Source of the DNA: Methylobacterium sp. Leaf104
GTDB lineage: Bacteria > Pseudomonadota > Alphaproteobacteria > Rhizobiales > Beijerinckiaceae
Assembly (NCBI RefSeq): GCF_001422885.1
Contig: NZ_LMMZ01000005.1
Span: 163,004-227,003, forward strand
Direction: 5' to 3'
DNA: 64,000 nucleotides
Below, piece by piece: positions 57,699-64,000 of this stretch. The position numbers and the translations under genes were made by a program. The notes beneath the pieces are model-generated. The model saw only the letters and a program-made list of their open reading frames with translations, did not search any database and had not been told where the DNA came from. Each line of letters starts with the position of its first letter. Within the stretch, counting starts at the first letter, position 1.

Positions 57699-59357
57699 TC
57701 AGCCGGCGGGGGCGGCGTGCGGGTTCTTCACCTTGGCGCGCAGTTCCTCGACGAGGACGCGGGTGTTCTCCGAGTAGTCGATCGGCACGGCCACGAGGTG
57801 GACGCCCCCGGCCTGGAAGGCCTTCTCCAGGGTCGGCTCCAGGTCCTCGACCGCTTCGACCCGGTGCCCGGTCGCGCCGTAGGACGCGGCATAGGTCACG
57901 AAATCCGGATTGCCGAAGGTCATGCCGTAATCGGCGAACCGGTCGACCGCCTGCTTCCAGCGGATCATGCCGTAGGCGGAATCGTCGATGATCAGGACGA
58001 CGAGGTTGAGCTTCAGCCGGACGGCGGTCTCCATCTCCTGGCTGTTCATCATGAACCCGCCGTCGCCGCACACCGCCATGACGCGGCGCTCCGGATGGAG
58101 CAGGGCGGCCATCATGGCGGAGGGCAGGCCCGCGCCCATCGTGGCCAGGGCGTTGTCGAGGAGCAGCGTGTTGGCCACGTAGGTGCGGTAGTTGCGCGCG
58201 AACCAGATCTTGTACATCCCGTTGTCGAGGCAGACGATGCCGTCCTCCGGGATGACCCGGCGCACGTCGCGCACCAGCCGCTGCGGGGTCACGGGGAAGC
58301 GGTCCTCGTCTGCCCGGTCGGCGATCCGCCCGAGGATGTGCTCCCGCAGGGGCAGCAGCGCGCCCGCATTCGGCAGCCGGCCCTCGATCCGGTCCGCCAG
58401 GAGCTTGAGGGTCGGGCCGAGGTCGCCCACCACCTCGGCATCGGGGTAGTAGACCTCCTCGACATTGGCCGAGGTGTAGCTGACGTGCAGCACCTTCTGG
58501 TCGGCCTGCCCCATGAAGAAGGGCGGCTTCTCGACCGTGTCGTGGCCGATGGCGATGATGAGGTCGGCCGCGTCGATCGCCTCGTGCACGTAGTCGCGCT
58601 CCGACAGGGCGGCGGTCCCCATGTAGAGTTCGGTCCCGTGCGCGACCGTGCCCTTGCCCATCTGCGTCGTGAAGAACGGGATGCCGGTGCGCTGCACGAA
58701 GCCGCCGAGGTCGCTCGTGGAGCGCGGGCGGCTGGCGGCGGCCCCCAGCATGACGAGGGGCCGCCTGGCGGCGACGATCATCTCGGCGGCCCGCTCGATC
58801 GCCGAGGGGTGCGCGACCGGGATGTCGATCGGGTGGCGCGGCACCGTGTAGGGCTCGGCCTCCTCCGCCGCGATGTCCTCGGGCAGTTCCAGGAGGACCG
58901 GCCCGGGCCGCTCCTCCATGGCGACGCGGAAGGCGTCGCGCACGATGGTGGGAATGGAGGCGGCCGAGACGATCTGGCGGGCCATCTTGGTGATCGGCTT
59001 CATCGAGGCGATGACGTCGACGATCTGGAAGCGGGCCTGGCGGGCCTTCAGGATGCCCTTCTGGCCGGTGATGATGAGCATCGGCATGGCGCCGAGATAC
59101 GCGTAGGCGGCGCCCGTGGAGAAGTTCAGCGCGCCCGGCCCGAGCGTCGCGAGGCAGACGCCGGGCTTGCCGGTGAGGCGCCCGTAGGTCGCGGCCATGA
59201 ACGCGGCGGCCTGCTCGTGCCGGGTCAGGATCAACGCGATCTTGGAGTTGCGCAGGCTCTCGACGATGTCGAGGTTCTCCTCGCCGGGGATGCCGAAGAT
59301 GCGCTCGACCCCCTCGTTCTCCAGGGCTTGGACCAGCAGATCGGAGCCTTTCGGCAT
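57699..59357 (-). CDS. IlvB-like ThDP enzyme; candidate 2-oxoglutarate decarboxylase
   Basis: A 552-residue ThDP enzyme with the acetolactate-synthase fold. Motifs: IFGIPGEENLDIVESL, catalytic Glu in LTRHEQAAAFMAATYG, LATLGPGALN, and the PP domain CGDGGFMMNSQEM ending VVLIIDDSAYGMI. It could be called catabolic acetolactate synthase. However, it lies between a 2-oxoglutarate permease and SSADH. The paired cyanobacterial genes for 2-oxoglutarate decarboxylase (ALS-like) and SSADH offer a precedent, and the PGEENL opening resembles that enzyme as I recall it. Decarboxylation of 2-oxoglutarate is therefore a reasonable but unproven reading. GGAGAAA precedes the ATG. Confidence 0.85.
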   Translation of the reverse strand: MPKGSDLLVQALENEGVERIFGIPGEENLDIVESLRNSKIALILTRHEQAAAFMAATYGRLTGKPGVCLATLGPGALNFSTGAAYAYLGAMPMLIITGQKGILKARQARFQIVDVIASMKPITKMARQIVSAASIPTIVRDAFRVAMEERPGPVLLELPEDIAAEEAEPYTVPRHPIDIPVAHPSAIERAAEMIVAARRPLVMLGAAASRPRSTSDLGGFVQRTGIPFFTTQMGKGTVAHGTELYMGTAALSERDYVHEAIDAADLIIAIGHDTVEKPPFFMGQADQKVLHVSYTSANVEEVYYPDAEVVGDLGPTLKLLADRIEGRLPNAGALLPLREHILGRIADRADEDRFPVTPQRLVRDVRRVIPEDGIVCLDNGMYKIWFARNYRTYVANTLLLDNALATMGAGLPSAMMAALLHPERRVMAVCGDGGFMMNSQEMETAVRLKLNLVVLIIDDSAYGMIRWKQAVDRFADYGMTFGNPDFVTYAASYGATGHRVEAVEDLEPTLEKAFQAGGVHLVAVPIDYSENTRVLVEELRAKVKNPHAAPAG

Positions 59358-59507
59358 GGGTTTCTCCAGTTCAGAGCTGTGTCGATTTCGAAGATTGCAC
59401 GGCCGGGATCGGTGCGACGATGCCCGGTGACGGCCGTGGCACGAGCCGGCGATGCGCCTGAACCCTCGCCGGCCGGTTTTCTCAGACCTTGGCGCGACGG
59501 CCTTCCT

Positions 59508-59532
59508 GGGCCCACCCGCCTCGGGTGGGCCC
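59508..59532 (-). terminator. Perfect hairpin between kgtP and the ThDP-enzyme gene
   Basis: GGGCCCACCCG (59508-59518) and CGGGTGGGCCC (59522-59532) form a perfect 11-bp stem with a three-base loop, 36 bp past the kgtP stop. No T-tract follows on the minus strand. It may partly attenuate read-through or protect the kgtP 3' end. Confidence 0.5.
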
Positions 59533-59567
59533 GGCACCGGCGCGTCGTCGGACCGGCGCGGTGGCGC

Positions 59568-60896
59568 TCAGCCGCTCATCCGGCCGTTGCCGTCGAGGTA
59601 GCCGTACTTGCGCGTGTCGGGCATCCAGAGCGAGGCGGCGAAGGCCACGGCCGCCATGGCGGCGACGTACCAGAAGAACAGGGTCTCGTTGCCGTAGGAC
59701 TTGAAGGACAGGGCCACGTACTCCGCCGTCCCGCCGAACATGGCATTGGCGATGGCGTAGGGCAGGCCCACGCCGAGCGCGCGCACCTCGGCCGGGAACA
59801 GCTCCGCTTTCACCACGCCACTGATCGAGGTGTAGAAGGTCGCGATCACGAGGCCGACCAGGATGAGGGCGAAGGCCGCATAGGGGTTGGTGACCAGCGA
59901 CAGGGAGGAGAGCAGCGGGACCGCGCCGAGCGTGGCCAGCCCGCTGAACAGGATCATGTTGTTGCGCCGCCCGATCCGGTCCGAGAGGATGCCGAACAGA
60001 GGCTGGAGCAGCATGAACACGACCAGCGCCAGGGTCATCACGGTCGAGACCGTCTTGAGGTCCAGCTTCACCGTGTTGACCAGGAACTTCTGCATGTAGG
60101 TCGTCATCGTGTAGAAGTAGAGCGACCCGCCCATGGTGAAGGCGAACGTGATGAGCAGCGCCCTCTTGTGCTGGAGGAGCGCCCGCAGCGAGCCCGCCTC
60201 CTTGCTCTTCATCGTTTCGTGGGAGATCGATTCCTTCAGGGAACCGCGCAGCATCATCGCGACGATGGCGGCCGCGGCGCCGATCAGGAACGGGATGCGC
60301 CAGCCCCAGGCCCGCATCTCCTCGCCGGTCAGGGCGTGCTGGAGTGCGAACACCACCAGGACCGCCAGCAGCTGCCCGCCGATCAGGGTGACGTACTGGA
60401 ACGAGGACAGGAAGCCCCGGCGGCCGTTTCCGGCGATCTCGCTCATGTAGGTCGCGGCCGTGCCGTACTCGCCGCCGACGGAGAGCCCCTGTGCCAGGCG
60501 CGCCACCAGGAGCAGCACCGGGGCCAGCACGCCGATGCTCTCGTAGGTCGGCAGCAGGCCGATCATCAGCGAGCCGGCGCACATCAACAGGACCGAGAAG
60601 ACCATCGACGACTTGCGGCCCCGGCGGTCGGCGATGCGGCCGAAGATCCATCCGCCCAGGGGACGCATGAAGAACCCGACCGCGAAGATCCCAGCGGTGG
60701 CCAGGAGCTGTCCGGTCGGGCTGCTGCTCGGGAAGAATGCAGAGGCAAAGTAGATCGAGGTGAAGGCGTAGGCGTAGAAATCATACCATTCGACGAGATT
60801 GCCGGAGGAGGCGGCGAAGATGGCCTTGATCTTCTGGCGGTCCGACGTCTCGGCGGCTGGGACAGCCCCCAGCATCGCGGTTGCAGCCGTATTCAT
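59568..60896 (-). CDS. kgtP: MFS (MHS family) 2-oxoglutarate permease, KgtP-like
   Basis: A 442-residue 12-helix proton symporter. [55 protein letters not shown] and [15 protein letters not shown] follow E. coli KgtP almost residue for residue as I recall it. [20 protein letters not shown] follows late. It should import 2-oxoglutarate across the inner membrane. It is the first gene after the sigma-54 promoter, with GGGAGAA before the ATG at 60896. Confidence 0.9.
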   Translation of the reverse strand: MNTAATAMLGAVPAAETSDRQKIKAIFAASSGNLVEWYDFYAYAFTSIYFASAFFPSSSPTGQLLATAGIFAVGFFMRPLGGWIFGRIADRRGRKSSMVFSVLLMCAGSLMIGLLPTYESIGVLAPVLLLVARLAQGLSVGGEYGTAATYMSEIAGNGRRGFLSSFQYVTLIGGQLLAVLVVFALQHALTGEEMRAWGWRIPFLIGAAAAIVAMMLRGSLKESISHETMKSKEAGSLRALLQHKRALLITFAFTMGGSLYFYTMTTYMQKFLVNTVKLDLKTVSTVMTLALVVFMLLQPLFGILSDRIGRRNNMILFSGLATLGAVPLLSSLSLVTNPYAAFALILVGLVIATFYTSISGVVKAELFPAEVRALGVGLPYAIANAMFGGTAEYVALSFKSYGNETLFFWYVAAMAAVAFAASLWMPDTRKYGYLDGNGRMSG

Positions 60897-61019
60897 GTGC
60901 GTTCTCCCGTCTCTGGATTTCATCCCGCGCCGCTGCGGAGCGGGATCGACGCACCTTCACCGTCCCCGGACCTTCGGCCTCTTGCGGGCAGCGGCATCAA
61001 GATGCGCAGAACCGCTTCG

Positions 61020-61034
61020 GCAACGTTGATGCCA
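61020..61034 (-). promoter_or_regulatory. Sigma-54 (RpoN) promoter of kgtP
   Basis: On the minus strand the sequence reads TGGCATCAACGTTGC: the -24 element TGGCA and the -12 element TTGC with exact spacing for RpoN. Only the C of TGGCAC is changed. It lies 124 bp upstream of the kgtP ATG and faces it. A sigma-54 activator (DctD) is encoded downstream in the same gene set. Confidence 0.8.
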
Positions 61035-61062
61035 GGTCGAAAAAATCCATGAAACGCTTTTT

Positions 61063-61075
61063 AATCAGTATCTTA
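61063..61075. promoter_or_regulatory. IHF-like site
   Basis: AATCAGTATCTTA matches the IHF consensus WATCAA-N4-TTR at all but one position. It lies between the sigma-54 promoter and the paired dyads, where IHF normally bends DNA to bring the activator to RpoN polymerase. Confidence 0.55.
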
Positions 61076-61096
61076 AGCGAAGACGAGAAAGCCCGT

Positions 61097-61144
61097 ATCG
61101 GCGGACATCCGCCGATCCGAAGCCGGCCTTCGGCGGATTTCCGC
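61097..61144. promoter_or_regulatory. Paired upstream activator sites (candidate DctD-type enhancer)
   Basis: The core GCGGA-N2-TCCGC occurs at 61101-61112 and 61133-61144, with centres 32 bp apart, close to three helical turns. The first copy extends to 9-bp arms (61097-61116). They are 86 and 118 bp upstream of the -12 element, the usual enhancer position. Between them a hairpin (CCGAAG, CTTCGG) is also visible. Confidence 0.6.
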
Positions 61145-61293
61145 TAAAGGCCGTCGCCGAACCCGATCCGCGCTCATCGCCGGCGCGCCCTCCCGATCCG
61201 CCAGGCCGGACGGCAGGGACCGCTCCGCCCGGGCTCGGGCCTTCCGGGGTCGGCACGATCGCCGACGACCAGGCGCGAGGAGGGTCTGCCGGC

Positions 61294-61347
61294 GGCATCG
61301 ACGGCGGCAAAGCCATCGACGGCGACAAGGGCATCGACGGCGACAAG
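61294..61347. repeat. Three-copy 18-bp tandem repeat
   Basis: GGCATCGACGGCGACAAG is repeated at 61294-61311, 61312-61329 and 61330-61347; the first copy ends GGCAAA and the second has GCC for GGC. It lies about 95 bp upstream of the DUF808 gene and is not in a recognised gene. Confidence 0.8.
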
Positions 61348-61440
61348 GGATCAAATCCCCCGCTCGTTCGTCTCCTGTAAAGGCCAAGCTCGCCGCGCCA
61401 TTCCGCGCGGGGACTGTGGCTCGGCAGGCAGGGGTGTCCC

Positions 61441-62433
61441 GTGAGCATCGGACTGATCGCGCTTCTCGATGACATCGCGGGTCTCGCCAAGGTGGCGGCG
61501 GCTTCCCTCGACGACGTCGCGGCCCAGGCGGGCCGCGCCGGAGTGAAGGCGGCCGGCGTCGTCATCGATGATGCCGCCGTGACGCCGCGCTACGTCGTGG
61601 GCTTCGCCGCCGAGCGCGAGCTTCCCATCGTCGGTCGCATCGCCCTGGGATCCCTGCGCAACAAGCTGCTGTTCCTGCTGCCCGCCGCCCTGGCGCTCGG
61701 CGCCTTCGCGCCCTGGGCGATCACGCCCCTGCTGATGCTCGGCGGCGCCTATCTCAGCTACGAGGGCAGCGAGAAGGTCTACGAGGCGCTGTTCCCGCAC
61801 CGGGCCCACGCCCACGAGGCCGCGCGCGATGGGGCGGCCGGCAACGCCCAGGCCCTGGAGGACCAGAAGGTCTCCAGCGCGATCAAGACCGACTTCATCC
61901 TGTCTGCCGAGATCATGGCGATCACCCTCGCGGCCCTGCCCGAGGGTTCCATCTGGATGAAGACCGCCGTCCTCGCCGTGGTGGCGGTGGGAATCACGGT
62001 GGCGGTCTATGGCGGCGTGGCCCTGATCGTGAAGGCGGACGATGCCGGCGTCGCCATGGCGGCCAACGGGTCGCGCTCGGCCTTCGGCGGCCTCGTGCGC
62101 GGCGTCGGCCGCGCGCTGGTCAAGGGCATGCCGGGCTTCCTCAAGATCCTGGCGATCGTCGGCACCGCCGCGATGATCTGGGTCGGCGGCGGCATCCTGG
62201 TGCACGGGCTGGAGACCTACGGCCTGCCGCAGATCGGGCACGCCATCCACGCGGCGGCGGCCGGGGCGGCGAGCGCGGCCGGACCCCTCGCCGGAACGGT
62301 GGAGTGGCTCGTGACCGCCGCCGGCTCCGGCCTCGTCGGCCTGGTGGTCGGTGCGGCGCTGATCCCGGTGACGAGCTTCGTTCTGGCACCGGCCTGGAAC
62401 CGCGTGGCCCGCCTGCGAACGAAGACCGCCTGA
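61441..62433 (+). CDS. DUF808 (YedI-like) inner-membrane protein
   Basis: A 330-residue membrane protein starting at GTG. GLIALLDDIAGLAKVAAASLDDVA at the N-terminus and TDFILSAEIMAITLAAL near residue 153 are DUF808 hallmarks. About six to seven membrane segments follow KNLLFLLP-like helices, with FLAPAW-type residues at the end (TSFVLAPAW). Function unknown. It is convergent with aroQ, with only two bp between the stops. Confidence 0.9.
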   Translation: MSIGLIALLDDIAGLAKVAAASLDDVAAQAGRAGVKAAGVVIDDAAVTPRYVVGFAAERELPIVGRIALGSLRNKLLFLLPAALALGAFAPWAITPLLMLGGAYLSYEGSEKVYEALFPHRAHAHEAARDGAAGNAQALEDQKVSSAIKTDFILSAEIMAITLAALPEGSIWMKTAVLAVVAVGITVAVYGGVALIVKADDAGVAMAANGSRSAFGGLVRGVGRALVKGMPGFLKILAIVGTAAMIWVGGGILVHGLETYGLPQIGHAIHAAAAGAASAAGPLAGTVEWLVTAAGSGLVGLVVGAALIPVTSFVLAPAWNRVARLRTKTA

Positions 62434-62435
62434 GC

Positions 62436-62879
62436 CTACGGGGCGCCGCGCAGGTGGGCGAGGTGCCGGATGGCGAGTTCGTAGCCGTGCGTGCCGAAGC
62501 CCGCCATCACCGCCGTGGCGGCGAGCGACACGTAGGAATGATGCCGGAAGGCCTCGCGCCGGTGCACGTTCGAGATGTGGCACTCGATGACCGGCACCGT
62601 GCAGGCGTTCAGCGCGTCGAGGATCGCGACCGAGGTGTGGGTGTAGGCGCCGGCATTGATCACGATGCCGGCCGAGTCGACCCGGTAGGCCTGGATCCAG
62701 TCGATGAGCTGGTGCTCGGCATTGCTCTGATGGAAGGCGAGGGCGAGGCCGAAGCTCGCCGCCAGGGTCCGGCAGCGGCTCTCCACGTCCGCGAGCGTCT
62801 CGTGCCCGTAGATGTGCGGCTCGCGCTGTCCGAGCAGGTTCAGGTTCGGGCCGTTCAGGATCAGGATCGTGTCGCTCAT
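62436..62879 (-). CDS. aroQ: Type II 3-dehydroquinate dehydratase
   Basis: A 147-residue enzyme of the shikimate pathway. [18 protein letters not shown] holds the catalytic Tyr and Arg region, [16 protein letters not shown] the substrate loop, and [20 protein letters not shown] the catalytic His. It dehydrates 3-dehydroquinate to 3-dehydroshikimate. Length is normal for the dodecameric type II enzyme. Confidence 0.96.
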   Translation of the reverse strand: MSDTILILNGPNLNLLGQREPHIYGHETLADVESRCRTLAASFGLALAFHQSNAEHQLIDWIQAYRVDSAGIVINAGAYTHTSVAILDALNACTVPVIECHISNVHRREAFRHHSYVSLAATAVMAGFGTHGYELAIRHLAHLRGAP

Positions 62880-63019
62880 GGTGTCCCGTCATAAGGCCGG
62901 AGCGCGGGTCCGGAAAGGGTCCGGTCGCGCCTGAGGCGCCCCCGCTTGCGGTCGCCGCCATTGCCGGCCATGCCGGGCGGGGAGGGGCACCGACAATTGC
63001 CCCCACAGGAGGAGACCCC

Positions 63020-63853
63020 ATGAACGCGCCCGTCGTCGTCGCCGTCGCGATCACCGGCTCGGTGCCGCGCAAGTCCGACAATCCCGCCCTGCCGGTGACC
63101 GTGGCCGAGCAGATCGCCTCGACCCGGGAGGCCTATGCCGCCGGCGCCACCCTCGCCCATGTCCACGTGCGCAACGACGACGAGACACCGTCCTCGGACC
63201 CAGACCGCTTCGCCGCCGTGCAGGACGGCCTGCGCCGGTATTGCCCCGGCCTGATCGTCCAGTTCTCGACGGGCGGGCGCGGACGCGATCCGGCGAGCCG
63301 GGGCCTGTCCCTGCAGCACCGCCCCGACATGGCCTCGCTCTCCACCGGGTCGGTCAATTTCCCGACCATCGTCTACGAGAACCCCGCCACGCTGGTGACG
63401 GACCTGGCTGGCCAGATGAAGCGCTTCGGCGTGCGCCCCGAGATCGAGATCTTCGACCTGTCCCATCTCCACGGCGCCCTGCGCCTCGTCGAGGCCGGGC
63501 TGATCGACGATCGCCCGCACGTGCAGTTCGTGATGGGGGTCAAGAACGCGATGCCGGCGGACCCGCGCCTCCTCGACCTCATGCTCGGCGAGATGCGGCG
63601 CATCCTCCCGAAGGCGACCTGGACGGCCGCCGGGATCGGCCGGCACCAGGCGGAGGTGATGGACTGGGCCCTTGCCCGCGGAGCGGATGCCGTCCGGACC
63701 GGACTCGAGGACAACATCCGGATCACCCGCGAGCGGCTCGCCAGCGGAAACGCCGAGCTCGTCGCCCTGGCGGCCGAGAGGGTCGCGCGCCACGGTCGTC
63801 GGGTCGCGACGCCCGCGGAAGCGCGCATTGTCCTGGGCCTGCCGGAGGCCTGA
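63020..63853 (+). CDS. Beta-keto acid cleavage enzyme (DUF849, Kce-like)
   Basis: A 277-residue TIM-barrel zinc enzyme. The metal-binding HVHVRNDD is at residues 47-54, and STGGRG and GLEDNIRI complete the active site. BKACE enzymes condense a beta-keto acid with acetyl-CoA, giving acetoacetate and a new CoA ester; the founding member acts on 3-keto-5-aminohexanoate in lysine degradation. Substrate here is unknown. It is followed by a terminator. Confidence 0.92.
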   Translation: MNAPVVVAVAITGSVPRKSDNPALPVTVAEQIASTREAYAAGATLAHVHVRNDDETPSSDPDRFAAVQDGLRRYCPGLIVQFSTGGRGRDPASRGLSLQHRPDMASLSTGSVNFPTIVYENPATLVTDLAGQMKRFGVRPEIEIFDLSHLHGALRLVEAGLIDDRPHVQFVMGVKNAMPADPRLLDLMLGEMRRILPKATWTAAGIGRHQAEVMDWALARGADAVRTGLEDNIRITRERLASGNAELVALAAERVARHGRRVATPAEARIVLGLPEA

Positions 63854-63859
63854 ACGGCC

Positions 63860-63893
63860 AAAGCCCGCCCTGGTTTTCACCGGGGCGGGCTTT
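63860..63893 (+). terminator. Intrinsic terminator
   Basis: AAAGCCCGCCC (63860-63870) pairs with GGGCGGGCTTT (63883-63893) around a 12-base loop. The A-run upstream and T-run downstream make it work on both strands, serving the BKACE gene and reads from the tRNA side. Confidence 0.85.
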
Positions 63894-63914
63894 GTATGGT
63901 TGGGCTTTGTGTAT

Positions 63915-63991
<77 letters not shown>

Positions 63992-64000
63992 CCACCTGTG

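Larger units (their letters stand above)
60897..61440. other. Control region between kgtP and the DUF808 gene
   Basis: These 544 bp hold the sigma-54 promoter, an IHF-like site and paired dyads for kgtP (61020-61144), then a GC-rich stretch with an 18-bp tandem repeat ahead of the DUF808 gene. No coding sequence is convincing here. Confidence 0.6.

Noticed and set aside
56202..61052. A 1616-codon open frame on the plus strand
   Set aside because: It lies antisense to kgtP, the ThDP enzyme and gabD, whose proteins are clearly recognisable. The translated frame is His/Asp/Arg/Gly-rich with no domain, a typical high-GC shadow.

Overview
The window is high-GC, densely packed DNA from an alphaproteobacterium, most likely a Hyphomicrobiales member of the Methylobacterium type. 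The evidence is an ExoR-like Sel1 protein, DUF465 and DUF2778 proteins, an Omp25/31-type barrel, a GAAC-N7-GAAC LexA box and an initiator tRNA with the A-U/G-C/G-C anticodon stem reported from rhizobia. The genus is inference. No transposase, integrase, phage or CRISPR array is visible, so this looks like stable chromosome.

Left end (1-14502): a polysaccharide and carrier-protein locus. The minus strand carries a membrane acyltransferase, a GT4 glycosyltransferase and a Wzz/BY-kinase that runs off the window. The plus strand carries a seven-gene unit whose genes overlap or nearly abut: acyl carrier protein, acyl-CoA dehydrogenase, amino acid:[carrier protein] ligase, a DUF1839/BtrH-like protein, a GH2-like glycosidase, a double alpha/beta-hydrolase with altered nucleophile positions, and an exported TIM-barrel glycosidase-like protein. 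Two PilZ proteins follow. The set suggests that a carrier-bound amino acid, or a product of it, is transferred to a saccharide or other amine. That pathway is inference.

Middle (14503-52800): mostly metabolism and housekeeping. It holds a PoxB-type enzyme, a catalase-family protein, a porin-like barrel, GntR/PfkB and LuxR regulator units, LutABC lactate oxidation, ethanolamine ammonia-lyase EutBC, IlvD, ExoR, GST, Xth, a ceramidase-family membrane protein, homoserine dehydrogenase, GlpX, a Tlde1-like protein, a TPR lipoprotein, PurEK, twin DUF465 proteins, PrpE, an OYE-family reductase, several small unknowns and SSB behind a candidate SOS box.

Right end (52804-61144): five co-directional minus-strand genes form a likely 2-oxoglutarate utilisation system. 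They are a KgtP-like permease, a TPP enzyme of the IlvB type, succinate-semialdehyde dehydrogenase, and a DctB/DctD-type two-component pair. Upstream of the permease lie a near-perfect sigma-54 promoter, an IHF-like site and two GCGGA-N2-TCCGC dyads 32 bp apart. Together the genes could import 2-oxoglutarate, decarboxylate it to succinic semialdehyde and oxidise that to succinate, bypassing 2-oxoglutarate dehydrogenase. The window ends with a DUF808 membrane protein, AroQ, a beta-keto acid cleavage enzyme, an intrinsic terminator and tRNA-fMet.
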